Assembly (NCBI GenBank): GCA_032164245.1 | Contig: JAVMKO010000002.1 | Location: 183,402,920-183,466,919 of the forward strand | DNA: 64,000 nucleotides | Direction: 5' to 3' | DNA from: Sternotherus odoratus | Lineage: Eukaryota; Chordata; Testudines; Kinosternidae | Part shown: in pieces, positions 1 through 9,834 of the stretch | How positions within the stretch are numbered: position 1 is the stretch's first letter | Layout: every line of letters begins with the position of its first letter | Position numbers and translations under genes: made by a program | Notes under the pieces: generated by a model | What the model saw: only the letters and a program-made list of their open reading frames with translations | Told to the model about the DNA's origin: nothing | Databases searched by the model: none

Positions 1-316
1 GTTTAGATTTCAGGTTTATAGTCGCCATGTTCCATAGGAGCTATAATCTGCAGAAAGCCTTTTTTCTAAACTGAAATTTCTAAAGGACTGTGCTAGGCCT
101 GTATCCAACATTAAAGCACCAGTATGCCCTGTTACATGCCTCAATCATAAGACTGAGGTTTTTCTATGGCAAATTAAAACATTATGGCACAGTTCCACCA
201 AGGTAGACTACTAACTTCCATTGACCTCCATGGAAATTAGAAGACTAAATACCTTTGTGGATCTGGGCCTAAATCTTTTTTTCAACTCCACTGGTAATAT
301 TTACATCTTAGTATAG
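1..316. other. intron-like DNA, nothing recognised
   Basis: AT-rich unique-looking sequence upstream of the COL28A1 exons, presumably inside an intron of that gene. I see no exon, repeat end or RNA gene. Confidence 0.4.
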
Positions 317-438
317 TAGGGTGACCAGGCAGCAAATGTGAAAAATCGGGATGAGGTGGGGAGTGATAGGAGCCTATATAAGAAAAAGACCCCAAAATCA
401 GGACTGTCCCTATAAAATCGGGACATCTGATCACCCTA
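317..438. mobile_element. hAT-type MITE, 122 bp
   Basis: Terminal inverted repeats TAGGGTGACCAG and CTGATCACCCTA bound a short element, flanked on both sides by the identical 8-bp duplication TAGTATAG (309-316 and 439-446). An 8-bp duplication is the hAT signature. A decayed copy in the opposite orientation lies at 16716-16841. There is no coding capacity. Confidence 0.85.
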
Positions 439-754
439 TAGTATAGGACAGATACCACCTACTCAGTTAGCCCCTGGACCTGTAATGAAGTCTGCCTGCA
501 CAGACATCTTTGCAGAACTGGAACCTCACTAAGTGGTAACATCACTCTTATACTCTGGCCAGCAGTGACTCAGTGGGGCTCCATGTGGGCTCAGGGGCCA
601 GCCCATGAAGAGTTCATAGCAGGATTGGGATCTTAAAGACAGATTCAGCAACTTTCTCAAGTCACCTGTCCATGTGCTCTTTAGATACTAATGAAGCCCT
701 ATATAGTAGTTCCATTCAGTCAGTAACTGGGAGAGATCATATAATATTTAAATT
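439..754. other. intron-like DNA, nothing recognised
   Basis: No exon, repeat boundary or RNA gene recognised. Probably COL28A1 intron. Confidence 0.35.
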
Positions 755-958
755 AATAAATGGAGATATACCAATCTCCTAGAACTGGAAAGACCTTGAA
801 GGTCATCAAGTCCAGTCCCCTGCCTACACTAGCAGGATCGAGTACTGTCCCCTGACAGATTTTTTGCCCCAGATCCCTAAATGGCCCCCCTCAAGGATTG
901 AACTCACAACGCTGGGTTTAGCAGGCCAATGCTCAAACCACTGAGCTATCCCTCCCCC
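755..958 (-). mobile_element. tRNA-derived SINE with CR1-like tail (Cry I type)
   Basis: Read on the - strand, the head begins GGGATAGCTCAGTGG (A-box region) and continues to GTTGTGAGTTCAATCC (B-box), which is tRNA-like. The tail (755-830) resembles the CR1 3' end, with the motif GACCTTGAAGGTCATCAAGT. Turtle Cry I SINEs are known to have this tRNA head and CR1-type tail; the assignment rests on that memory. It directly abuts the LINE that starts near 961. Confidence 0.75.
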
Positions 959-960
959 CC

Positions 961-1890
961 GTGATTGGGCAACAAAATGGCAAATGAAATTTAATGTGGA
1001 TAAATGTAAAGTAATGCACATTGGAAAAAATAACCCCAACTATACATACAATATGATGGGGGCTAATTTAGCTACAACCAATCAGGAAAAAGACCTGGGA
1101 GTCATTGTGGATAGTTCTCTGAAGGCATCCACGCAGTGTGCAGCGGCAGTCAAAAAAGCAAACAGGATGTTAGGAATCATTAAAAAAGGGATAGAGAATA
1201 AGTCGGAGAATATCTTATTGCCCTTATACAAATCCATGGTGCGCCCACATCTAGAATACTGCGTACAAATGTGGTCTCCTCATCTCAAAAAGGATATACT
1301 GGTACTAGAAAAGGTTCAGAGAAGGGCAACTAAAATGATTAGGGGTTTGGAACGGGTCCCATATGAAGAGAGATTAAAGAGGCTAGGACTTTTTAGCTGG
1401 AAAAGAGGAGACTAAGGGGGGATATGATAGAGGTATATAAAATTATGAGTGGTGTGGAGGAAGTAAATAAGGAAAAATTATTTACTTGTTCCCAAAATAG
1501 AAGAACTAGGGGCCACTCAATGAAATTGGCGTGCAGCAGGTTTAAAACAAATAAAAGGAAGTTCTTCTTCACACAGCGCACAGTCAACCTGTGGAACTCC
1601 TTACCTGAGGAGGCTGTGAAGGCTAGGACTATAACAGGGTTTAAAAGAGAGCTGGATAAATTCATGGAGGCTAAGTCCATAAATGGCTATTAGCCGGGAT
1701 GGGTAATGATGGTGTCCCTAGCCTCTGTCTGTCAGAGGGGGGTGATGGATGGCAGGAGAGAGATCGCTCGATCATACCTGTTAGGTTCACTCACTCCGGG
1801 GCACCTGGCATTGGCCACTGTCGGTAGACAGGATGCTGGGCTAGATGGACCTTTGGTCTGACCCAGTATGGCCATTCTTATGTTCTTATG
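961..1890 (+). mobile_element. 5'-truncated CR1-clade LINE, ORF2 end and 3' UTR
   Basis: 984-1693 encodes the C-terminal part of a non-LTR reverse transcriptase ORF. It includes the stretch WQMKFNVDKCKVMHIGK, then KDLGVIVDSSLK, YKSMVRPHLEYC, QRRATKMI and NLWNSLPEE, ending at a stop near 1693. A one-base frameshift near 1415 separates the two halves, so it is inactive. The 3' UTR follows and ends in TTCTTATG-type terminal repeats (1875-1890), typical of the clade. A second fragment of the same tail is at 37812-37905. Sequence 5' of 961 is missing, as usual for truncated insertions. Confidence 0.85.
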
Positions 1891-2753
1891 ATCATATATA
1901 TATATGAAGCAACGAAAGTAAACAGATTTGAGAATACCCATTTTATATTCTTTTCAGATAAATTTGTGATCTGCTTTTCAAGTCATTCTCTAAGAGGACA
2001 TAATTTTTCAATACATTTCCCCTCTACTAATTAATTCACTGTATTTCAGAGGTAAATACATCTAGGATATACTATATGAAGCAGCTTTCAAGACAAACAG
2101 GTGACTGCCAACCAGATCTACAGACACGAGAACATCGGTTCTCAAACTGGGGTCAGGAACGGGTGTCAGGTGTCATAACCACTCTGCTCTTTCCATATTG
2201 CTAAATAGAATCGGCATCCCAGATAGATACTAAGGGTTTTCTGGGGGAAGGCAATCAAGGGATGGAAAAGGTTGAGAACCACTGCACTGAATTATAGACT
2301 TCTCTTTGTTCATGTGTATGACCACTTTAGAGTAACTCTGGCAACTGTTCCACCTATGCACTGAATTTCCTGTCAGAATCAGAGTAAAATGTGGAAGTGT
2401 TTCATCTCTCTCTCTCTCTCAAACACAAAGATAAAATTGTATATGTTCATGGACACTGGTCCAAGACCAGTAATTAGAAAAGTTAACTGGTCCTTGCAAC
2501 ATTTGTACTGTTTTAACTAAATGTTTCTAACTCTATCAAATGTTGGCGTTTAAAATCAAATCATGCTGAGGACTACATTGTTTTATTCCTTCCCATGGCA
2601 ATTCTGACATGACCTTAGTGGTCAATATCTCACAAACCATTAGAATTAAAGATTCATGCTTAATACCTCAGTGCAAGTATGATTAGACTCAGGCTCCAAG
2701 TTTATGTCGTTTGTTTGCCTCTACAAACGTCCTATTTCTGTTAATCTTTTCAG
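1891..2753. other. intron-like DNA with a (TC)n tract and a decayed hAT copy
   Basis: AT-rich intronic sequence with a (TC)n run near 2405-2420. Apart from the degraded hAT-type copy at 2133-2284, nothing is recognised. Confidence 0.4.
2133..2284. mobile_element. decayed hAT-type MITE
   Basis: The ends read CATCGGTTCTCAA and TTGAGAACCACTG, near-perfect inverted repeats of the CAGTGGTTCTCAA kind common to vertebrate hAT elements. The flanking octamers (2125-2132 and 2285-2292) match only partly, so the copy is old. Confidence 0.6.
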
Positions 2754-2944
2754 CTCTTGAGAATAAGCTCTTCGAACAAATCTGTGAAAATGACTCCAGC
2801 TCATATATCTCCAGAGTCCTCAGTTCATCTTCAACTCCTCATCCTGGCTTTGAAGCACCCAATGAACGTAATGTTGATCAATTTGGTAAAACTCAGACTC
2901 CAGAACTTTATGTCCCTTCACCTACACAAGAAACTATCAATTTT
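2754..2944 (+). CDS. COL28A1: COL28A1 coding exon: end of second VWA domain and linker
   Basis: Collagen XXVIII is an extracellular matrix collagen with two von Willebrand A domains around its collagen region and a C-terminal Kunitz domain. This 191-bp exon follows the acceptor TTAATCTTTTCAG and ends at the donor GTAAGT (2945-2950). It enters after codon position 1 and leaves on a codon boundary (phase 1 to phase 0). It translates as ALENKLFEQICEN followed by a Ser/Pro/Thr-rich linker with no cysteines. The first residues look like the last helix of a VWA domain. The next exon starts in the matching phase. Earlier exons lie left of the window. The gene identity is inferred mainly from the downstream Kunitz exon and from the convergent neighbour C1GALT1. 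Confidence 0.8.
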
Positions 2945-3792
2945 GTAAGTAAAGCATAATTATTGATCATCTTTGAAAAGAACTATGCCTGTATTTACAT
3001 TAAAATAATTTCTTACATTGTTTATTATCCTAATAAGAGGCAACATGATCAAATCATGAATTCTTTCAATAGACAGAAGCAAGATTTGAACAAAGGATAT
3101 TTCAAGTGTGATCTGGAACTTAATTCTAGTTATTAAAAAACTGCTGTTTACCAAAAGAAGTAGATGTTGGAGTCTTCGAATCAAATGGAGATCTGTAAAT
3201 ATATATATTATACCAAGGGTTTTCAAACTTTTCATAGTATGGACACATCTTAAAGTGAGCTTTGTGGGTATCTCTCCTTCCATTCACAATTCTACAAATC
3301 ACCACCCCTTTCACCTAGAACAATTTCTTACATGGAAAAGTACTAGTAGGAAATATAGTTATGTAAGAAAAGAAAATATATGTAGCAAAGTGCACATATA
3401 GTGCACATGAATGTACAGAACATGAAATTCACCCTTAAAGCAACATTTTAATGTTTTAAAGTCTACTTACAACTGACCAAGCACATAGCCAGTATTCATA
3501 ACTTTGAATACAAAACTGACACATACATACAAATAGGATGAACAGATCCAGTGGATCATTATTTTTACATAAATATGCATATATAGCAAAAGCATATTCC
3601 AGTTGTATGATACACACATTTATAGGCACCCCCCATAAAGCCTTATTGGGTACACCATGACAATCCCCCTGCAAATAATGCAGCAAATAGGGTGCCATGC
3701 ATCTCATTGCCTGGATTTGTTAGGTTAAATTAGCTTGTCCTGCTTACCTATTCCACACCCGGATCGTGCGGAGTCGGTCTATCGCTCAAAAC
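2945..3792. other. COL28A1 intron, nothing recognised
   Basis: AT-rich intron. A short stretch near 3217-3240 (GGTTTTCAAACTTTTCATAG) looks like a decayed hAT end, but no partner end was found. Confidence 0.4.
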
Positions 3793-4139
3793 TGTCAGAG
3801 ACCAAGAAACACACAGACAGCTTGTTGATCAAGAAGGGCGTGCACCTTCCTCGGGCCAATAGCTTCGGAAGAGTGCGGCGATTTATTAGATTGACACAGC
3901 AGTATTTATATCCTCCAAAGACAATAACAAGTCTTGCATTTCGACATAGGGGACCATTCTCTGCATGGCCAGGGGGCCTCTTGCTTGAACCGGTTTTGTG
4001 GTTCCTGAAGCAAGTTTGACTGCTGATAAGACAATCTTTGGAAAGATGTCTTGTGCAAGGTCAGGCAGAGTTTACGGTAAGGGGTCTCTTGGCTAACAGT
4101 GAGCAGAGGTTATGGGAAGAGGGGTTTTCTTGACCAACA
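3793..4139 (-). mobile_element. retroviral-type LTR (- strand)
   Basis: On the - strand the element starts TGTTGGTCAAG and ends GTCTCTGACA (TG...CA). It has a TATA-like ATATAAATAC near 3902-3911 and a polyadenylation signal AATAAA near 3878-3883, in the correct order. A purine-rich tract (complement of 4140-4155) lies just upstream on the - strand and looks like a polypurine tract. This suggests a 3' LTR with a remnant of internal sequence rather than a clean solo LTR. No matching target duplication was found. Confidence 0.6.
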
Positions 4140-4671
4140 GTTCACCCCTCCCTTAATATCTGATAAGCAGCAAATGCAAGAATCTCTTTCGATAAGGGCA
4201 TAAAGGATACAGAGAGGTTTGTCTTTTATTGTTCTTACAGATTCAGGATCTAAAATGTCACAAAATCCCTTGGAACTACATACTAAAACTTATGAAAAAT
4301 TTCACAGATTCATTTTACCCTTTCGTCCCTCATATCCCTAATTTCATTTACTTTGCCAACAAAAAGGTTCCTGCAGCATTGATTAACTAGAATTAGGTTT
4401 GACATAGCTTGTGACTGAATTAAGTGGAAAGCACTATAGTGCCTTCCCAGTCCGTCAGCACCCAAGAAGCTCTAAAAACATATTTAGTAAAAATAGCAAC
4501 AGAGATGTGTAGGTTCACAATTCATTAGAGAGGCATGAAACTGCTGACCAGTACTGCTAAATAGCAAATAAGAAAATAGTATTAGCCTCCTACATCTTCT
4601 CAATATTTCTCGTGGTATGAGAGGCTAAGTAGAATTTTACCATTAATGTAAAACTTTGAATCCTTTTGTAG
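4140..4671. other. COL28A1 intron, possible LTR-element remnant at left edge
   Basis: The first bases may be the polypurine tract of the adjacent LTR. The rest is AT-rich with no exon or repeat recognised. Confidence 0.35.
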
Positions 4672-4921
4672 CTGAGCCCTCCAACGACTGACAGAAAGAC
4701 AAAGCTATTGTCTTCCTCGCTGGATTATACTGCTAGCACCCCTTTGCAAAGGAACATTCCTGATAGTCACAGACAACCAGTGACCACTTCTCTTTATGGC
4801 AGACCCAATGACTGGGAAACTAGAGCTCCTAGTCCAGATGTACATCTGCCATTCGGTATAATCACAGATATAGAATGGCCTTCAACAATTTTGCAGCCTC
4901 AAGTAATAGCAACTAGAAAAG
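4672..4921 (+). CDS. COL28A1: COL28A1 coding exon: linker before the Kunitz domain
   Basis: A 250-bp exon between the acceptor ATCCTTTTGTAG and the donor GTAAGG (4922-4927). It starts on a codon boundary, matching the previous exon, and ends after the first base of a codon (phase 1), matching the Kunitz exon. The translation is a low-complexity Ser/Thr/Pro linker with no cysteines or Gly-X-Y repeats, ending VIATRK. It connects the second VWA domain to the Kunitz domain. Its trailing G would make GAT (Asp) with the Kunitz exon, or GCA (Ala) with the candidate alternative exon at 9406. Confidence 0.8.
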
Positions 4922-5784
4922 GTAAGGAGCAAATGCTGCCGCTAAAATTTGGAAAGAACAAAGATCTCATTCTTGTATTGTTACAGTTGGTTTTTGTTTT
5001 ACAGTAGGTATTTTTTAAGGACTTATTTTTTTATCTTCCTAAATGCTGACTACTTTTCACAACACTTTCAATACAAGCTATTTGAAATTTTTTATTGTGG
5101 CAAATGCAGAGTTTATAAGGAGGCAGAGTGGATTAAGTGAATAAGTCGTTTTCATGCTTGGAGACTTGAGTTCCAATCATTTAGCCTAGACAGAGGAAAA
5201 TGTAATAGCTCAATACACAACTGAGAACAATTAGCAAACTCTGCTCAGGCGAACCTGGAGATATTGCAGATGTTTCTAGTCAAGGATGACTGGCATTCAC
5301 AATATTACAGGAGGTAACCTGCTCACTAGACTTTCCTCCATTATTTTTTAGGCTAGGCAGCGTTAAACCTTAATATTTGCTAGACCCTAAATTCACCAGA
5401 TTATATCAGAAACAAAATAAAAGCATGTATTAATTGGGAGTTAAATATTTGCAAACCACTAATTATTTTTATCCTATTGATTGCTGTTCCTTGGCAATGA
5501 CATTTTCTACAATAAGAGTCAAATTCTGGCACCTCAACACTGATTTAGGATCCAAAATAGGGATTTAAGCACCCAAATTTGAAAATTGAGCCACTAGTCC
5601 ATATATCTTTCAATCAATTCACATACCTTCCACTGATATCAATGGGAATTTGATTGAGGACTGTATATGACCACAAGAAATCAAGAGGGTGGAACAGGAG
5701 ATGGTTTTTATTTTCTTTTATAAAGTTCAATTTAACACAATAAAGAAGAAAACTGACAGCTAACTTTACTTGATGTGTTTTCAG
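4922..5784. other. COL28A1 intron, nothing recognised
   Basis: AT-rich sequence without recognised repeat ends or exons. Confidence 0.4.
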
Positions 5785-5957
5785 ATCCTAGGTGCTTGGA
5801 GCTTATGAAACTAGGAGACTGTCGAGATTATCAGGTGAAGTGGTATTATGACAAGGATTCCAATTCTTGTGCCCGATTTTGGTATGGAGGTTGTAATGGC
5901 ACCAGAAATAGGTTTGAGACAGAAAAAGAATGTCAGGAAACCTGTATTCATCGATGA
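5785..5957 (+). CDS. COL28A1: COL28A1 terminal coding exon: Kunitz/BPTI domain
   Basis: A 173-bp coding segment after the acceptor TGTGTTTTCAG, entered in phase 1 and ending at TGA (5955-5957). It encodes about 57 residues with the six cysteines of a Kunitz domain. Landmarks are [13 protein letters not shown], then [22 protein letters not shown] and a final IHR. The residue after the second cysteine, the P1 position in inhibitory Kunitz domains, is Arg. The next residue is Asp rather than the usual small residue, so protease inhibition is doubtful. The domain is complete and ends the protein three residues later, as in collagen XXVIII. A GTAAGT donor-like site lies at 5961-5966, just after the stop, and a MITE begins at 5989. 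Confidence 0.9.
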
Positions 5958-5988
5958 ACAAGTAAGTCACATCTATGTTCCACATCTA

Positions 5989-6124
5989 CCGTGTTTCCCC
6001 GAAAATAAGACAGTGTCTTATATTAAATTTTGCTCCCAAATTACATTACATTATATTACAGCGAGAGGCAAAACTGGAAGTACGTCTTATTTTCGGGGGA
6101 TGTCTTACTTTCGGGGAAACAGGG
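5989..6124. mobile_element. Tc1/mariner-type MITE, 136 bp, TA target site
   Basis: Ends CCGTGTTTCCCCGAAAATAA and TTTCGGGGAAACAGGG form inverted repeats. TA dinucleotides flank both sides (5987-5988, 6125-6126). A copy in the opposite orientation sits at 49393-49529. The element starts 31 bp after the COL28A1 stop codon, so it probably contributes to the 3' UTR. No protein is encoded. Confidence 0.85.
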
Positions 6125-7217
6125 TATGTGGAGGCTTTCCTCACAAATCCATAGTCATCTTTGAAATTGGAAAGATAAGAAAATTAATTGTGAAGCATAT
6201 CGAATGCAGGGACCAGAGGTATTCAACTCTTCAAGTGGACTCCCAAGTATAACTGTCTAAAGGGATGCAAAACCTGATTTACTGAAGTACTACAGTAATT
6301 AAGTTGTCTTGTTGCCATGTGGAATATTTCCCAGACATTGTTTTAACATGCGTCTCCCCAGACAACGAGATATAATTCCTAGCCCTTAGGTAGCATTTTT
6401 TATCCATATATCTTAAAACGCTTTACATCAGATGTGAAAGCATTATTATTACAATTTGACTTATGGAAATGGAAGCTCAGTGATGTTACATACTTTACTT
6501 GGGGAAGAAGTGGAAATATTGGACTGCCTATAGTCTGAAACTTCCAAAGAAAAAATATTGTATTGTCTCATAGCTATAGCTCTCTCTATAATAGCTACCT
6601 CTATATAGATTCATGTTTTAGATATCTCCTTAATGTCCAACACATTTTTTTAAAATTAAGGTTTTGCTGTAAGTGGCATAAGTGTTTACAGTTAAACAAC
6701 CAGAGCTGTGGGTACATCATATGAATTAGGTGATATAGAATCCAACACAGCAACATCTGAATCATTATGCCTGGTATCAGAATTAACTTCCTCATTTTTG
6801 CTTGTGAGTCTAGGAAAGTTTCTACTCATCTAAATCACAGAAAATATATTGCATTTGATCTTTTATTTAAAAAGGTGACTTGAAACTTCAGCAGTGGTAT
6901 TCCTCAAAGCTCTGTAATAATCACATTCATTTTTATTTCCTTCTAGAAACTGTCAGTTGTTTCTGAATGTTTCTGGTGTGTGTACAGGAATGAACACTCG
7001 AGAAGACTCCAGAATGATGTGCCAATATGAACACTACTAGCATACCTAGTGCTTGTCACAATATGACATTCACATTAACTAGAGTGTAGATACACTCATG
7101 TATAGCATGTATTATCTTGATCTTCACAGTAATAATTTTATTATGTATACAAAGGAATATATCTTTTCCCTCCAACTTTGTTGTTTTAATATAGTACTGA
7201 ATATTGCAAATATCACT
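6125..7217. other. COL28A1 3' region, nothing firm
   Basis: AT-rich sequence downstream of the Kunitz exon, part of which is presumably 3' UTR. An acceptor-like TTTCCTTCTAG occurs near 6945. I cannot place the polyadenylation site confidently. Confidence 0.35.
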
Positions 7218-7683
7218 TGTGACAGACCGCCGTCTCCCCCCGCTCAGGAACACAGGCAGGAAACCCTTTTTTTTCTCCAAACAGTGCTCTTTAATTTACA
7301 GTGCAGGACCCCACCACCAATATATACAGGTTAAACAGTTCATTAATAAACAGCTCATTAATACCCACTCAGCTCTTGATAGCTCATTAATACCCAGCTC
7401 TACGGACTCTATGTAGTCCAGCTAACAGTTTACACAGCTCTACGGACTCTATGTAGTCCAGCTAACATACAAACCAGCTCTGAGTAGCTCAAACCACCAC
7501 CACCACTCTGGGCTTCCTTCCTGGCAGCCTTATATCCCCCAGAGGAGGCTGCCAGGTGCAACTCATGCAGGTTGATTAGCCTGCACCTCAGGTGGCTAAT
7601 TAGCCTTCCTGCACCGGGGGTTTGCAGAGGGCTTTTCTCCCTCTTAAAGGGGCAGCAGGCTGGGTCAAGCCCACCCTGCTACA
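7218..7683 (-). repeat. 3' LTR of the non-autonomous element (466 bp)
   Basis: Contains two copies of a 40-bp unit (7396-7475), a TATA-like motif on the - strand near 7530 and an ATTAAA signal near 7290. The purine-rich tract complementary to 7684-7700 (AAGGGGGGAGG) lies just upstream on the - strand, marking this as the 3' LTR. Confidence 0.85.
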
Positions 7684-8456
7684 CACCTCCCCCCTTAGCC
7701 TAGCCCCATAGGGCTGGCTCAGACCCTTCAAGCCTTCAATCAGCTCTACAAGGGCCCCAATGCCCTGCGGACTAGTGTACAGGTGGAGGCTGGGTCCACT
7801 ACCCCCGGTTGGGACTTCCCCCCCACCTGCACCCGCAGAGTGGGTAGCTCAGGGCGGATCAACCAGGGCGGATCAACGCTCTGTGGACAAGCGTACAGGG
7901 GGAGGCTGAGTCCACTACCCCCGGTTGGGACTTCCTCCCCACCTGCACCCGCAGAGTGGGTATCACCCCACATGGTTTCCGTCCCCCAAACCCCAGTCCA
8001 TGGGCCATCGCCCCAAATCCCGGACCCGTCGTGGTCCGTCTTCTCCCCAAGGTCCCTCTGTCTCCATGTACTTCTGATCAGGTGCACCGCAGACTTCACC
8101 GTCTCTGGCTGGTGCCTTTTGACTCCGGTACGGACAGTCTCGGGGAGGCTGAGCAACAACTGCTCCAATATCAGGGAGTCCATAATGTCCCCAAGTCCTG
8201 GGCCTCTGCCCACAAGGTACAGAGCAAGACGGAGGGCCCGGGTGGTCCGCTCCCACCCGGTTGTGGTGGCCGCCCTCTCAAAAGTCCCACAGTACCTTCA
8301 GCTCCAACTGAGCCTGCTGCATCTGGTGGCTTTGCTACAAGGCGTGCCTGGCCTGCTGGGTCCGCTTCTGTAGTTCCTCGAGACACTGCAGGGTTCCCTC
8401 CATCTTGGGGCCACCAGTTGTGTTGCTGGTGTAGCGATCCCACCTCTGACACCATA
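7684..8456 (-). other. internal region of the LTR element, no protein recognised
   Basis: GC-rich, with an imperfect internal duplication of about 110 bp (around 7783-7855 and 7890-7965 share CCACTACCCCCGGTTGGGAC). Several long open frames on both strands follow from the base composition and show no retroviral motifs. Confidence 0.65.
8436..8454 (-). promoter_or_regulatory. primer binding site, tRNA-Leu-like
   Basis: On the - strand, two bases after the 5' LTR end, the sequence is TGGTGTCAGAGGTGGGATC. It is close to the complement of the 3' end of vertebrate tRNA-Leu(CAG), differing by about two bases from my recollection of that tRNA. Confidence 0.65.
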
Positions 8457-9267
8457 TGTGACAGACCGCCGTCTCCCCCCGCTCAGGAACACAGGCAGGA
8501 AACCCTTTTTTTTCTCCAAACAGTGCTCTTTAATTTACAGTGCAGGACCCCACCACCAATATATACAGGTTAAACAGTTCATTAATAAACAGCTCATTAA
8601 TACACACTCAGCTCTTGATAGCTCAAACACACACTCAGCTCTTGATAGCTCATTAATACCCACTCAGCTCTTGATAGCTCATTAATACCCAGCTCTATGG
8701 ACCCTATGTAGTCCAGCTAACAGTTTACACAGCTCTACGGACTCTATGTAGTCCAGCTAACAGTTTACACAGCTCTACGGACTCTATGTAGTCCAGCTAA
8801 CAGTTTACACAGCTCTAGGGACTCTAGGTAGTCCAGCTAACAGTTAACCCAGCTCTAGGGACTCTAGGTAGTCCAGCTAACAGTTAACCCAGCTCTAGGG
8901 ACTCTAGGTAGTCCAGCTAACAGTTAACCCAGCTCTAGGGACTCTAGGTAGTCCAGCTAACAGTTAACACAGCTCTAGGGACTCTAGGTAGTCCAGCTAA
9001 CAGTTAACACAGCTCTAGGGACTCTAGGTAGTCCAGCTAACATACAAACCAGCTCTGAGTAGCTCAAACCACCACCACCACCACCACCACTCTGGGCTTC
9101 CTTCCTGGCAGCCTTATATCCCCCAGAGGAGGCTGCCAGGTGCAACTCATGCAGGTTGATTAGCCTGCACCTCAGGTGGCTAATTAGCCTTCCTGCACCG
9201 GGGGTTTGCAGAGGGCTTTTCTCCCTCTTAAAGGGGCAGCAGGCTGGGTCAAGCCCACCCTGCTACA
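8457..9267 (-). repeat. 5' LTR of the non-autonomous element (811 bp), with an expanded array
   Basis: Same ends as the 3' LTR but 345 bp longer. Most of the difference is a 40-bp tandem array with nine units (8691-9050) instead of two. The rest comes from extra short units (8595-8690) and a longer ACC run. Confidence 0.85.
8691..9050. repeat. 40-bp tandem array, nine units
   Basis: The unit begins AGCTCTANGGACTCTANGTA and continues GTCCAGCTAACAGTT. Units run head to tail without spacers. The first units carry CTATGTAG and the later ones CTAGGTAG, so a variant unit was amplified within the array. Confidence 0.95.
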
Positions 9268-9405
9268 CACTCCAATTTTAGGATTAAGATGTCAAACATT
9301 TTGATACTCAGCATTTAATAATGGAGGCCTTAATCTATTTGAAAAATAAAATGTGCTACGCTAAACAGAAATTAGTGGTGCCTGAACTTATTTCTCTTTT
9401 TACAG

Positions 9406-9471
9406 CACTTAGAGCAGCAAACGAAAATGTGTCATTTATGAGTATCCCTGGGGGATTTAAATACCATGGAG
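9406..9471 (+). CDS. candidate alternative exon of COL28A1 (or of an unknown + strand transcript)
   Basis: A 66-bp open segment between the acceptor CTCTTTTTACAG and the donor GTAACT (9472-9477). It enters and leaves in phase 1. The open frame reads LRAANENVSFMSIPGGF followed by KYHG. The exon at 4672-4921 ends in the matching phase. I do not recognise the peptide. No conservation evidence is available from one sequence, so this is a prediction from splice signals and phase. Confidence 0.4.
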
Positions 9472-9778
9472 GTAACTGAATTAGTGTTTTCTTCTATTGA
9501 AGCAGGTTTGGATTTAACACTAGAATAATTTTGTCAGTTAGAAAGGTAAGCCCTATCAAGTCCTTTTATTATATAATTATGGTAAAATCTGAGAGTCTTC
9601 AACTCATACGTTATTCAACATATTTTGGTTTCTTGGAGCCTCTGTATGATAGAATGAAACAAAAAAGTATATAAACTACAGTTAAATAAAATAAATTATG
9701 TTACAATTAAAAGGGAAAAGCACTGAAAGGTGTTCAGAAATCTTTATTTCTATTATATTTACTACTTTTTACTTTCAG

Positions 9779-9807
9779 ACCCAACCCTTCCTGAAGGCAC
9801 TGTATAA
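9779..9807 (+). CDS. candidate terminal exon partner of the 9406 exon
   Basis: A strong polypyrimidine tract and the acceptor ACTTTCAG precede 9779. Joined in phase to the 66-bp exon it reads DPTLPEGTV and then TAA (9805-9807). An ATTAAA polyadenylation signal follows 22 bases later. Two consecutive exons with matched phase, an early stop and a signal argue for a real alternative 3' end, but transcript support is lacking. Confidence 0.4.
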
Positions 9808-9828
9808 ATTAAAACTGAAGAGCTTCTC

Positions 9829-9834
9829 ATTAAA
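9829..9834 (+). terminator. candidate polyadenylation signal ATTAAA
   Basis: A common variant signal on the + strand just after the candidate terminal exon. Confidence 0.35.

Larger units (their letters stand above)
7218..9267 (-). mobile_element. non-autonomous LTR retroelement (whole unit)
   Basis: Two related LTRs (7218-7683 and 8457-9267) enclose about 770 bp. On the - strand each LTR runs TGTAGCAGGG...GTCTGTCACA, and the 4-bp duplication CACT flanks the unit (7214-7217 and 9268-9271). A leucine-tRNA-like primer site and a polypurine tract are in the expected places. The internal region has no gag or pol motifs, so mobility would need proteins from elsewhere. It lies within the 3' part of COL28A1, antisense to it. 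Confidence 0.88.

Noticed and set aside
880..958. tRNA-like sequence on the - strand
   Set aside because: It is the head of a SINE with a CR1-type tail, not a functional tRNA gene; the acceptor stem is not intact.
7783..8373. 196-residue frame inside the LTR element
   Set aside because: It has no gag or pol motif and is on the opposite strand to the element; the internal duplication creates similar frames twice.
8691..9050. Regular 40-bp repeats resembling a CRISPR array
   Set aside because: Units are directly adjacent without spacers, lie inside a retroelement LTR, and the genome is vertebrate.
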